NCBI GenBank assembly: GCA_027475525.1
Contig: JAMWFC010000051.1
Location: 1,935,205 to 1,999,204 of the forward strand
Length of the DNA: 64,000 nt
Direction of reading: 5' to 3'
From: Macrolepiota albuminosa
Taxonomy: Eukaryota > Basidiomycota > Agaricomycetes > Agaricales > Agaricaceae
Below, in pieces: positions 22,766 to 33,300 of this stretch. Both the position numbers and the translations under genes were made by a program. A model generated the notes under the pieces. The model ran no database searches and had not been told where the DNA came from. It was given only the letters and a program-made list of their open reading frames with translations. Each line of letters begins with the position of its first letter. The first letter of the stretch is position 1.

Positions 22766-24357
22766 TCATCCTTGTATAGTCATCCTTGTGAGCCTAGGCT
22801 TTATGGATGTTTTGAATGTATGAGTCTAGTATATGTATGATATCTACAAAGTGATCTTAAGGTATACATGAGTGTTTAAAGGTTGTTGAATGGACGCAAG
22901 AGGAATTGGTGGATGAGAAACTGTGGGAAGGGGTTTCCAAGATCAATTCCCATTTTGAGCTAGCATGTTATATGGTGAATGCCTCATCTACTTAATGGGG
23001 TAGCTTGGTGTATTATTTGGATAATCCTTTGGCAGAGGTGATCCTTTCTTGAGGTCTGTGGGGAGAGGGGGCCCTTGCCCACCCCTGGAAGTCTTCTCTC
23101 CACCATCTCCAGGCAGTCCTGGTCTGGAGAGAGGGTCAACTTCCTCCCTGACTGGGCTTGTGCTGGACTTTCAATGGCCCAGCCTGGCAGTTCACAAGGT
23201 CTGGGTGCTTTTCACACTTCCCAACCTTGATTAATGTAAATTATTCTTTCAAAACATATCCTGCAGGCCAGGTATCATATGTAGTGGACCCTTGAAACGC
23301 CACTTCCTTGCTCATTAATGAAGGACTGTCCAAAGTCCCTTAGGTCTCCATTCCAGAAGGTTGCAAAACGATGTAGTGTTTGTTATTCACAATAGACTCC
23401 ATGTTTAGGCAAACCAATATATATTGTATAAACTAGTTTGCAGGAAAGCAACTCGAACATAGCAGGAAGATAAGTACTCATAAAATCTATGAGACCTCTT
23501 CTGAGAATAGTCAGAACTTGGACTTAGTCTTTACATTTACAACTGACGATTTATAGATAGAACTGTCTACAGCAGTTTAATTATCCAAATCAACCTGATA
23601 AGCATCAGATCATTCAACTGAGCTTTGCCTGAAATTTTCCAAGACCAAAAAGCAGGACCTGCAAGGTTTGCCAAGTTGCAGATAGATTCTGATTGTTCTA
23701 ACATGAACAGTCAAAAGCTATGTAAATAGAAGTATGTAAGCTAGTTTAGAAATTTATTTTGCCATTCCAATTAAGTTCAAGCTAACAGGTAATAAGACCT
23801 GAAAAGAAGGACCATAATATATTTTCCAATACAAGAACTAGAGCAACTATATCTCTAAATTACAGCACAACTTTTTTTAGTTAAAATTAGAGAAAACTCA
23901 ACAGAAATTTAGCCTGAGATATCCAAGGTTAGGCATTTGAGCACATGGTCGGTCGGACTTTCTGAGCCTGGCTAATTTGTGATTTTTTTCTAGAATTTGG
24001 GGTCTGTCCCAGACACTGCACGACAGATGGGTCTACTGCTGCAAACCACTGGATCTACACACGCAGATAAGTTAGAGCTTAAGAATAAATAACTCGCAGC
24101 ATACAAAGATCGAAGCGTGGATAGCCAAATAAGTTGGAACCACGTGACACAATTCCATCTACTGTCGAGTCTGTACAAGTTCATAAGTCATAGACACTGA
24201 TGGGTAGTGCAGGAGCGTTGAAGGCGTACACAGATTGAATCGAGGGTATGTTTGCACTTCTTGTGTCTCTATATTGTGCGAGGCAGAGTCTATCAGGGAG
24301 TATCAGCAATGTTATACCCGATAACGACGTCGCCCTCTCTCTACATATATCAAAGAA
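22766..24357. other. Long gene-free region with a CpG-depleted block (about 22930-23960)
   Basis: No coding frame of note occurs in this 1.6-kb stretch. In about 1 kb (22930-23960) I count only some six CG dinucleotides, while TG and CA are frequent; flanking genic sequence has many more. This is the pattern left when cytosine methylation at CpG in a silenced repeat decays to TpG/CpA. I could not find terminal repeats or a recognisable transposon protein, so the element type is unknown. A denser GC patch (23055-23190) looks like the remnant of a once GC-rich element. The part after about 24000 has normal CpG content and lies next to the 3' end of the disrupted gene. Confidence 0.6.
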
Positions 24358-24959
24358 CTAACATGTAGGATCCGAGTCTATGGAAGAAGTGGGCAACTGG
24401 GTTGATGAGTAGATCTTGTATAGATTATCCGGGTAGATAGCTGGATCTAGAGAGGAACATAAGAGGTAGGATTAGAGTTGCTGACAAACAAGCCTTACAA
24501 AGATCAAACACAGGATAGCAAGGAGTAAGTCTCACAATGACGGCTCTCTGTACGAGAGTGTCTCCAGCAATAAAGATTGGGACGTCCAGATATAAGCTAG
24601 AATTAGGATACGTGGTGGGGGTACCGTTTTCAAGTGTAACCCCCGGATAAAGGTCAAACTGAGGATAGACAGACTGGTCTGAAGAAGTAGTTCAATATAA
24701 ATTCATCAACTAGTGAGAGAAAATGACTTGCAAATAACGAGATGTGGATAGAACGAAGGGACGTAGGAAGATATTTGAGGAGTTGGACGTGCACATCTCA
24801 ACTTGTAGTATGGACACGAATGGCCCCATGGAGCATCATTGGAAGTTCTTAAGCAAGAGTCATTAGCGCTGATAATGGGCGACCAAGATACGGGGCTCCG
24901 TTCTAGCTCATACTCTGTGTCCTCAGATCCGTGATGTCTGGCATCAGTGACATAGAATG

Positions 24960-25258
24960 TGTTGTTACAGTACCAGGCTGCACGGACACCTTAAATACTA
25001 ATACGTACAAATACTTTCGTGCATAACTCGTAGTTACGTATATTGTATTCTACACCTTCAATACGCTTATTGTCGTGTCCCCGCACTGGCCGAGTCAAGC
25101 CAGCACTGGCCCCGCGTGGCCACTCCTTTCTGTCATTGATGACCGCGCCCTCTTTGACGGCGGTTGCACTCACAAACACTCACATTCGACTCATTCCTCA
25201 GTTTACATTCACGCGCTCGCACTCTCCATTCCTGGCCTCGGCGACGACCCGTTCAACA
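24960..25258 (+). repeat. 5' LTR (299 bp)
   Basis: Begins TG and ends CA, and matches the 3' LTR base for base as far as I can read. It holds many CpG sites, so it shows no sign of decay by methylation. It should contain the promoter of the element. Confidence 0.95.
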
Positions 25259-25270
25259 GGTTATGGGCCC
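25259..25270 (+). other. Primer-binding site for an initiator-tRNA-Met fragment
   Basis: GGTTATGGGCCC directly follows the 5' LTR. It is complementary to the anticodon stem-loop of eukaryotic initiator tRNA-Met (GGGCCCATAACC), not to the tRNA 3' end. This is the half-tRNA priming known from Drosophila copia and its relatives and supports the copia placement. Confidence 0.85.
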
Positions 25271-25464
25271 CGAGTGACCCTGCGCATCTCATTCACAACC
25301 TCACGACTTTCTTTTACTTATTTATTTTCTTGACATGTAACCGCTGGCTGCACGCATTGTCGGATCGCTGTTCAGTCTCCGCCACGTTCTCCGCGGTTGC
25401 CTCGTGTCCACATTTTTTTTCCTCAACCACAACCACTGTCCCTTAGGCTGGCTCGTTCGACATC

Positions 25465-26385
25465 ATGTCCTCTACCAATTCCACTGCTATCTCAGCTTTT
25501 CTTTCAAAGGCCCTTGCTGAATCCGCCAAACTTGGTGATGACAATTGGATGGAATGGGCAGAAAACATGGAGATGTTTTTCATGGGTGTTGGAGCTGATT
25601 GGGTGACATCTGGGACAGTTGCTGAAGGGGAAGAGAAAATGGACAAAGCTCTAGTTGCGTATATTTATGCTTCTATGGAACCCGAGCATCGCTACAGAAT
25701 CAAGAACATCAAATCTGCTGCTGCTGCATGGTCTACTCTCAAAGCAGCATACAATAAATCAACGATGGGCCGCCGCATCCGTGCTCGTGACAATATTGAT
25801 GCTATTGAACACGATACTTCCCGTCCTATTGAAATCTACATTCAGGCTGTCACTACTGCTTTCCAGGTGCTCAAGAACCTTGGTGAAACTGTTTCGGACA
25901 CTACTATCAGTGATCACCTTCTCCGCCGCCTTGACTCTTCTTATCATGCCATCCGCACCAGCATTCTCGCTCAGGAAACTGAACCTGACCTCACGAAAAT
26001 CAAATCTACTCTCATTGGATCTGCAAATAGCGAGTACATCATCAAGTCCGAGTTTGGTAATTCAGCACGGTTGGAGAAGGACAAGGGGAAGGGAAAGACT
26101 CAGCGTGAGCCGGCTACTGACGGATTTAAGGAAGGGAAGTACACTTGGTGTGACAAGTCGAATGGTGACAGCTGTCACCGTTGTGGTCGTGATGGACACA
26201 TCTCTCGTCTCTGTGCTCGTGACATGCCCTCTGCCATCAAGGACCTCGTTCTTCAAGGTGCTAAGGACCATGCCCGTGAAAAGGCTCGTCGTGCCTACGC
26301 CGATCTTGATGAACAAGATTCCGATGACGACAATGGGCTTCAAGTTATTCATGCTAACACCTCGCGCGCACCACGCCTGCTTTGA
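25465..26385 (+). CDS. gag: Copia-type gag polyprotein, complete
   Basis: A 306-residue structural protein of the retrotransposon. The start MSSTNSTAISAFLSKALAES leads into the gag N-terminal fold typical of copia elements (LGDDNWMEWAENMEMFF, then AAAAWSTLKAAYNKSTMGRR), with the usual Trp positions and spacing. A long helical part follows (YIQAVTTAFQVLKNLGETVS, LLRRLDSSYHAIRTSIL). A Lys-rich linker (LEKDKGKGKTQRE) precedes a complete CCHC zinc knuckle, CHRCGRDGHISRLC, starting at residue 237. The C-terminus is acidic (DLDEQDSDDDNG) and the frame stops at 26383-26385 without continuing into pol. The frame is free of stops and frameshifts, so the protein may be made and could form particles. 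Only 77 bp lie between the stop and the 3' LTR. Confidence 0.93.
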   Translation: MSSTNSTAISAFLSKALAESAKLGDDNWMEWAENMEMFFMGVGADWVTSGTVAEGEEKMDKALVAYIYASMEPEHRYRIKNIKSAAAAWSTLKAAYNKSTMGRRIRARDNIDAIEHDTSRPIEIYIQAVTTAFQVLKNLGETVSDTTISDHLLRRLDSSYHAIRTSILAQETEPDLTKIKSTLIGSANSEYIIKSEFGNSARLEKDKGKGKTQREPATDGFKEGKYTWCDKSNGDSCHRCGRDGHISRLCARDMPSAIKDLVLQGAKDHAREKARRAYADLDEQDSDDDNGLQVIHANTSRAPRLL

Positions 26386-26453
26386 AGGAACGGTGGGAGT
26401 TCTTAGTTTCGGTGGGAGCGTTTTGTAATTCTTTTCTTGCTGTCCGTTTGCAT

Positions 26454-26462
26454 GGGTGGGAG
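26454..26462 (+). other. Polypurine tract
   Basis: GGGTGGGAG directly precedes the TG of the 3' LTR, where plus-strand DNA priming is expected. It contains a single T. Confidence 0.75.
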
Positions 26463-26761
26463 TGTTGTTACAGTACCAGGCTGCACGGACACCTTAAATA
26501 CTAATACGTACAAATACTTTCGTGCATAACTCGTAGTTACGTATATTGTATTCTACACCTTCAATACGCTTATTGTCGTGTCCCCGCACTGGCCGAGTCA
26601 AGCCAGCACTGGCCCCGCGTGGCCACTCCTTTCTGTCATTGATGACCGCGCCCTCTTTGACGGCGGTTGCACTCACAAACACTCACATTCGACTCATTCC
26701 TCAGTTTACATTCACGCGCTCGCACTCTCCATTCCTGGCCTCGGCGACGACCCGTTCAACA
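26463..26761 (+). repeat. 3' LTR (299 bp)
   Basis: Same length and sequence as the 5' LTR. On the minus strand its last bases add one Cys codon and then a stop to the reading frame of the interrupted host gene (26756-26758). It is followed by GAATG, the target-site duplication. Confidence 0.95.
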
Positions 26762-28395
26762 GAATGTGGGAGCAGGTCTAGGAGGCGAAGACAACGGCGT
26801 GCCCCGGGATGTTGCCGTTGAGGGTGTCACGGGACGGCTGAAATCACCACGATCGCAGATGTGAATTGATTTGTTAGTATGTTCGCTACAAGCGGGCGAT
26901 GACGGCCAAGAAGCCGGACCCCAGCTTGTTGTTGTTGTAGGAGTTACAGGCCTGCTAAAAATCATTCTCTCCCCAAGGTCTATAGATGGTGGCCGTGAGA
27001 ACGCGAATGAATACGGAATTTCAGTAGGTGCTCCCCAAGTCGTCGCTGTAGAAGGTGTCTGGGGTGCGTTTTCAAACATACGGAAGGCGATATCAGGCGA
27101 CGGAAGTCGATAGGTGCTGGGAGCTGGTGATGTCAGAGCGTAGTCAGAAGGTCCAAACGAAGTACGATCCGACGGCGTAAGGCAGACGGACCCTTCCATT
27201 CGATTAGCTATGTGCACAGAGGGGATACGATCCGACGAGGCCGACAACATAGGATTGTAGTCGTCCGGACCAGCAGAAGTGACAGACCAAGCAAAGTCCT
27301 CGAGATTTAGCTGTTCATTAGAATTATCTAAGAGTGGGTCGTCAGTGGACAGGAAACTTGGCATGTTGGCCGTTTCCAAACTTGTTTTCCCATTGGAAAC
27401 AAGGGTCGTAGACTTGAGGTTGGCATTCGAAAGCCATGAATTAACACGACCATCAAGGTCTTCCCTTGTTGTCTTGTACTCTTCATTCTGAAAGATGGGA
27501 AATGTCATCGGAGAACTTGATGGACGAGGATGTTCAGGAAGAGGAAGCTCATTACGAGAAGCCTGTCGGAAGCCCGGACGAGCTGAATACATTTCGTATC
27601 TATCGACAAGGGAAAGTTTGCGTGGGACGTATCGTGTTGTCGGAGCAACCATTTCCTGGTCTTCTCGACCTGTGGGCTTACTGTCACCTCGCCCATGAAT
27701 GTCAGAAGGTGCAGCAGAAGGCATCTCACGATGCGAAAATGCCAACCAAGTCGCAAACCAACGAGCTCGATGAAAATCGAGGTCAAATTCAATCTTCCCA
27801 AAGATTGGGAGTTTTGGAGTAGAATCCTCAAAAACGTGCGCCCACAGAAACGGCCAAGTTTCGTCGGTGATACGCGGGGTCATTGTTACACCATTCTCAA
27901 CAAAATGAACGTAAAGACACAAGCCAGTTGTGGCAGGAAAATTGAATTCATGAGCTATGGCACTCAGTTGGCCATACATCTACAAACTTATGAGCACAAG
28001 GACGTGTCTTGTAGCGAACCACTTACCGTCGGAAAGAGAGGCATCAGAATACCGTTTGATAATCTGTGATGAGGACCGGAGGTTAGGGTATGACCCAGTT
28101 GACCATGTTTTTCTGTCAATGAAGCGGGTGGTATTACTATGACGAATGGCTTGGGCGTTCTTTGTGGAACTCTGTCGCGAGAGTCTTTTGACCCAGATGC
28201 GAAATATGTTATAGACGACAACTTTCGATATAGAGCTCCAGCTGACTCTGGAGTGCGAGCGGAGTGACCAGGAGATGGCTCGGTCTCGTTGGACCGAGGA
28301 CCATGATTCCTAGGAAGAGAAGCAAGGTTAGTAGAAGGATGTATACAATCGACGTTGGTCCCAGGCTGGCTGGAAGGAGCTTCCGAACGAGGCAT

Positions 28396-28720
28396 ACAAG
28401 GAGGAGGCCAACTAACGATACAAAGCAATCAAGCGGATAGTGCGAAGGGGGGAAACCATTGACTCTCTGGATAGCAACGAAGATCACTAATGCGTCCATG
28501 TTTCAGTAGCTTTGATGATCAAGCGAGAGACAGGTCTGCCGGACTTTCCGATGGCGTAGATACTGCAGATTGCAAAAAGGACATTATCGCCTGTGGTAAC
28601 AGCCTTCAATGAGACAAATGAAGACAACAGAACTCTTCTATGAAATGACGTCCATAATCACCATTGCCACGTGATGGCTGTTTTGGACGAGAGTGCAACG
28701 AACAATGACCTTCGAACATC
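28396..28720. promoter_or_regulatory. Divergent promoter of the disrupted gene and CSN4, with CACGTG at 28668-28673
   Basis: The 325-bp gap separates the two start codons. The CACGTG palindrome lies 48 bp upstream of the CSN4 start. An antisense frame through this area with hydrophobic residues overlaps exon 1 of the disrupted gene and is judged a shadow. Confidence 0.45.
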
Positions 28721-30277
28721 ATGGATGCCCAACTAGCACAAATTTCTGCTCTCAACCAAAAAGATAAAGGTCCTGCATTCATTGCACTCATACCCGAAAT
28801 ATTATCTTGCTCCGATCCGTCTAGACTCGTTGCAGATCTTCATAAACTTGTAGATACCGTTGTCAATCAGGACAGTGTCGGTCTTGTCGTTGGTCGTCAA
28901 GTTCTTTCGGAACTCGTCAAAATATTGGGTGAATGTTCAATTAAAGATGCTGAACTACGAAGACGCGTCGTGGAAGACACGCTGAGCACAGTACAACCAC
29001 GCATCGTGAGCTACGAAGAACAAGTATGTCTCGAGCAACCCACAATGTGGCCACATCTCATCGGTATTTTGCTCAGGTCAACACCCTGCGTTTCCAGCTT
29101 GCAAATCTACTGGAAGAGCAAGAAGATTGGAGTGATTCTGCTCGGGTGCTTATGGGTATCTCCCTTGAGAGGCGCGTATTGATTGTGCTCCCTTTCCTCT
29201 ATATTCACAACTGATCAAATACCATCAGACTTGGAAGTGATGCTGAGAGGCTTAAAGTCTATGTTCGTATAGTCCGTCTCCTTCTAGAAGATGAAGATTC
29301 TGTCCAAGCAGAGACATATTATAACCGTGCAGCCCTTCTCTTACACTCTGACTCGAATGATCGTGAAACTCTTTTGCAATTCAAGCTTTGCCAAGCCAGA
29401 ATACACGATTTCAGTCGTAAATTCTTGGAAGCTGCTACCCGTTACCATGAGCTCAGCTACGTTGGAGAGATTGATGAGGAAGAACGACGCCACATGCTGT
29501 GAGCCCATCGCTGTTTTAAATGTGAGGGCGCACTGACTCTAGTTCTAGACTCGCTGCAGTAACCTGTGCTGTCTTAGCACCTGCTGGACCCAATCGGTCT
29601 CGTGTTCTTGCATCCCTTTACCGTGACGAGCGTACTCTTGACCTCCCAACGTACAATATCCTTTCCAAAATGTTCCTCGATCACATCCTTCGCCCTGCCG
29701 AAGTAAAAGAGTTTGAAAAAACTCTTAAGCCTCATCAGTTAGCCAAAATATCCATTTCTTCTAATGATCGTCTCGCTTCCGCCGGACGATACGATTGTAT
29801 GGATGAATCTGCTGCAAGCACTCGAACTGGTCCTTCCACAGTTCTGGATCGTGCTGTTATGGAACACAATCTACTCGCAAGTTCTCAAATCTATAACAAT
29901 ATCACTTTTGGAGGATTGGGTGCTCTGCTTGACCTGACTCCAGGAGCTGCAGAAACAATGGCCCGTAAGATGATTGAGCAAGGCCGTTTACGTGGATCGA
30001 TTGACCAGGTTGACAAGCTTATCTGGTTCGAGGGTAATAGAGAAGAGGATGATGCGCAGGGCAAAGCTGGTGGACTCGGGGATATTGTTGAGGAAGTTGA
30101 AGACACTGGGGCTCCATTCACAAAACGATGGGATGCACAAATAAGATTGACCGCAGCAAATGTAAGTCCATTTATCCTTTGTACGCGGTGCCTGACTAAC
30201 AAATTCCATAGGTCGAATCCATTGTTCAACACTTGACCGAAAAAGGATTGGTCCACCTTACTGTGGCATTAGCTTGA
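28721..30277 (+). CDS. CSN4: COP9 signalosome subunit 4
   Basis: PCI-domain subunit of the COP9 signalosome, which removes NEDD8 from cullin-RING ubiquitin ligases. The start MDAQLAQISALNQKDKGPAF opens a helical-repeat region: VNTLRFQLANLLEEQEDWSD, AERLKVYVRIVRLLLEDED, YYNRAALLLHSDSNDRETLL, FLEAATRYHELSY. RSRVLASLYRDERTLDLPTY and FLDHILRPAEVKEFEKTLKP follow. The PCI winged helix contains VMEHNLLASSQIYNNITFGG, a TPGAAETMARKMIEQGRLRG block and VDKLIWFEG. The C-terminus VESIVQHLTEKGLVHLTVAL ends at 30275-30277. About 430 residues after removal of four or five short introns, full family length. It converges on the CTK1-like gene with only 39 bp between stops. A DCAF-like gene, a possible partner of cullin-4, lies 4 kb away. 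Confidence 0.93.
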
Positions 30278-30316
30278 TTATTCGTGATGGCCATAGATAT
30301 AATTGCATGGATACAT

Positions 30317-33300
30317 TCAAACGTGTTGAGTCTCTGTGGCGGTATTATCCTTTCTCTTCTTCTTAGCACGTTCACGTTTTGTCTCCAGTTCATGCCACTC
30401 CCCCTCCAACGTTGCAAGTCTACATCATTATATATCAATATTGTTTAACATGAACTATATGAACTTGAGCTTGTAACTTACCCAACAGGTAATGCAGCTT
30501 TAGGTTCTTCTTCAGTAAAGTAAGGGGTCTCCATTGCCTGGGCAGCAGTTGCCCGTCCTAATGGGTTGTAAGCAAGCAAACGTTCTGCCAGGTCCAAAGC
30601 CGCTGACGACATCCATCTAGAAAATTGGTTAGTCAAGTACCATGATTGGCAACAATATTCTCACTTCTGGAAAAGATCTCTGAAACGGTTAGGTATAGTT
30701 TCTCGGGGCTTAACAAGCTCGAACCAGGGGAGATCCATGACCTCAGCCCAACGGTCTGGAGTAGGTGTGCCAAAAATCTTGTAAATTACATCCAACTGAT
30801 GTATCTCATCGTTCCCTTGAAAAACTGGCTTTTTTGTGAAGAGTTCCAGCATTATGCAGCCAGCGCTCCACATATCAACCTCTGGTCCATAAACTGTCGC
30901 GCCAAACAAAAGTTCTGGGGGTCTGTACCATAACGTGATAACACGATTTGTGTAATCTGCGCACCGACGTTTCTGGTAGAAACGTGCGAGACCGAAGTCA
31001 CCTAGTTTGAGCTCTCCACGATTGTTGACGAGAATGTTTGAACCTTTAATATCTCGATGTATAACACCTTTGTGGTGGAGGTAAGCTAAGCCGGCGAGCA
31101 TTTGGTGGCAAAGAGACTTGAGATGAGCGTTTGTGAAAATGAACTGCGTCTGAGAAAGAACCCCTGTTAAGTCATGATCCATGTATTCAAAGACCATGTA
31201 CACGGAACCTGTCACTCTTTCAGCAACGTACGTTAGGTGGGGAAAGCCACATACCTGTCGAGACCATCATCTCATATAACCGTACGACATTTGGATGCTG
31301 GAGCGACTGAAGAAGTTTTATTTCTCGCATCGCAGTAACCGGGAATCCATCTTTCTCTGATTCCATCCGTATTCGCTTCAATGCAACAAACACTCTCGAT
31401 GTTGTGTTCTGGGCTTTGTACACCTTGCCAAAGGTCCCTTCACCCACTTGCGAGATAATGTTGTATAGTTCGCCTCGCGTCTGCAGTGACGTTGTTTCAT
31501 TGACGTCATTTTCGGTGGTTGCGCAAGGCGACTTGACTTGTGGCGTAACAGAAGTATGTGCGTGAGGGTCCAGTGGTCCTTTAAACTCAGTGCCGGGAAC
31601 GTAAGCCAGGGCGTCATCCACATAACTTTGAGGTTCATCCGGTTCTATTTTGCGATGTGGCGTCGGAGAGCGGCGTGGTGATGATGGGATGGGCGGGGGA
31701 GGTGAGGGCCAAACCTTCCTTTCGTGGTGAATCGGAGGTCGGACACTCTGCTTTGCAACCGAATAAGTGGTAATAGGGGCATCCTCCATGGATCGCATAT
31801 AAGGTCCTCGTGTCTGCGGAGTTTCCAGAGAATGGTCGGCTTCGTCTTCATCACCAGGAAAAAACTTCCTTAGCGAAGAATTGGCTTGGTTAATAGGTTT
31901 GAATCCCGCATTCCTGACTGGTAAGAAGCGAGAGAATGTGGGGGGTGGATCAGCTTTGGGTTCGGAAAGTCTAGGCACAGTGTGGGGAGGCAAGGACTGT
32001 GGCGGAAGATATAGGGAAGGCGAATGTTCATCGATGGACGGATAAGATGCACGAGGACTGGGTAGGGGAATTGTGTTCGGTGGTGGCATAGATTCAGGTT
32101 GGGATGCATGTATGAAGAGAGCACTCTTGCGTCGATCACCCTGGAATTCAGAGTTAGAAGAAAGGACAGCAATTTCTCAATTAATACTTGCATTATGATG
32201 CTTTCCATTTGTCTGAGCCTTCCCGTTCTTCTGATTTTCAGATTTTCTTGGTGTAGAAACCGTGGTACGAGGAGTGATAGTAGGGGACAGGCCAACATCT
32301 GAATTTGCCGGGGGAAGGCGATGCACGGCTCGCGCACGACCTTGAGGACTCCGACTCAAACTCCTCTCGCTACTGGCAGTCGATCTTGAAGAAATGCTCC
32401 TCCGGCGTCGTGAATAACTCATAGGACTGCCTTTTGGGGAAGATGATACTTCTTTGGCATATCGGGAATTTGGACGTAAAATAGGGCGCCCCCTGTCCGC
32501 CGAATAGCTCCTTGGTGAGTCAGGTGAATTTTCTCTGCCATGACGGGAAACCTGGGGATAAACAGCTCGCGACCTATGGCTGGGAGGGGATGATCGTGGG
32601 GAATTGGGGGAAAGCCCACGAGAATTGGGTATCCAATTTGTGGAACGCTCTATGTCACTGGGAGTACGTGCATGCGAAACAGGCGGGGTATCTCCGCGAC
32701 GTTGTCGTTTTGGTACAGGTGAACGTGAACGTGAGCGCGATCGGTCCCGAGAGGATCTTCGTGAGCGAAATGAGCCGATAGGTGAGCGCGACCGAGAAAG
32801 AGAAGGAGACTTCCTCTGTTTTTTGCGTGGTGGAGGCCTTGAGGTTCCAACATTGGAGGGCTCACGTCTTTGCCAACTACAAATGAGATGAGAGAAGTAG
32901 AAAGTCGAATGAGGAAAAGTTGAGATACTTGTTTAACGACCCATCATCTTCCCTCCAATCCCGCTTGTATTTATGAGAAGCGCGCTTATTGTTTTTGGAG
33001 TTCGTATTTGGATAAGTATAGGAGTTTCTTCCCGAGGCTGAAGCCGATGCTGTTGTCGATACTGGCGGCCGTGAGTATCTATCTTCGAGATCATGACTAC
33101 TGTGTGCTGGAGGATGCCACCCTGGAGCTGGGTCCCAAGTCCTTTCAGTAGGGAGTCTGTGATTTTTTTCGCGCGATATTTCTTCCCAAGTCGCAGGAGG
33201 TTCGTCCCAGACTCTGCTTCTGCGATGCGTGTCCCAACCTGAATCATGGTATTTTTGACTGTTTTTGCCCCGACGCTGCTCTTGACGCCATTCCGGTGAT

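Larger units (their letters stand above)
24960..26761 (+). mobile_element. Complete gag-only Ty1/copia-type LTR retrotransposon
   Basis: The 1802-bp element has all the terminal signs of an intact LTR retrotransposon. Two 299-bp direct LTRs (24960-25258 and 26463-26761), identical by eye, start TGTTGTTACAG and end GTTCAACA. The 5-bp target-site duplication GAATG lies at 24955-24959 and 26762-26766. The primer-binding site GGTTATGGGCCC (25259-25270) abuts the 5' LTR, and the purine tract GGGTGGGAG (26454-26462) abuts the 3' LTR. The interior has one intact gag frame and no protease, integrase, reverse transcriptase or RNase H, so the element must be moved in trans by an autonomous relative. 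Its transcription direction is opposite to the host gene it sits in. Confidence 0.95.
24358..28395 (-). pseudogene. Conserved fungal gene split by an LTR retrotransposon insertion
   Basis: I recognise this only as an agaricomycete-type conserved protein of unknown function. Exon 1 runs from MPRSEAPSSQPG (28395) to LSNGILMPLFPT (28027). Exon 2 starts at 27979 (MYGQLSAIAHEFNFPATTGL, then CLYVHF) and runs into the 3' LTR, where the frame ends after PTF-Cys at 26756. On the other side of the element the same frame resumes at 24954 (YVTDARHHGSEDTEYELERS) and stays open for about 80 codons. Spliced exons then read FDLYPGVTLENG, YLDVPIFIAGDTLVQRAV, YPVFDL and YPAIYPDNLYKIY, with a stop at 24358-24360. 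The allele as assembled would make about 530 residues and lose about 150. The middle is Ser/Pro-rich with repeated SRPVTPSTATS-like blocks. Exon joins beyond the insertion are my best fit. Confidence 0.78.

Noticed and set aside
28209..28499. 96-codon frame with strongly hydrophobic residues, resembling a small membrane protein
   Set aside because: It overlaps exon 1 of the disrupted gene in another frame. The exon-1 frame splices cleanly to the next exon, so this one is a shadow.
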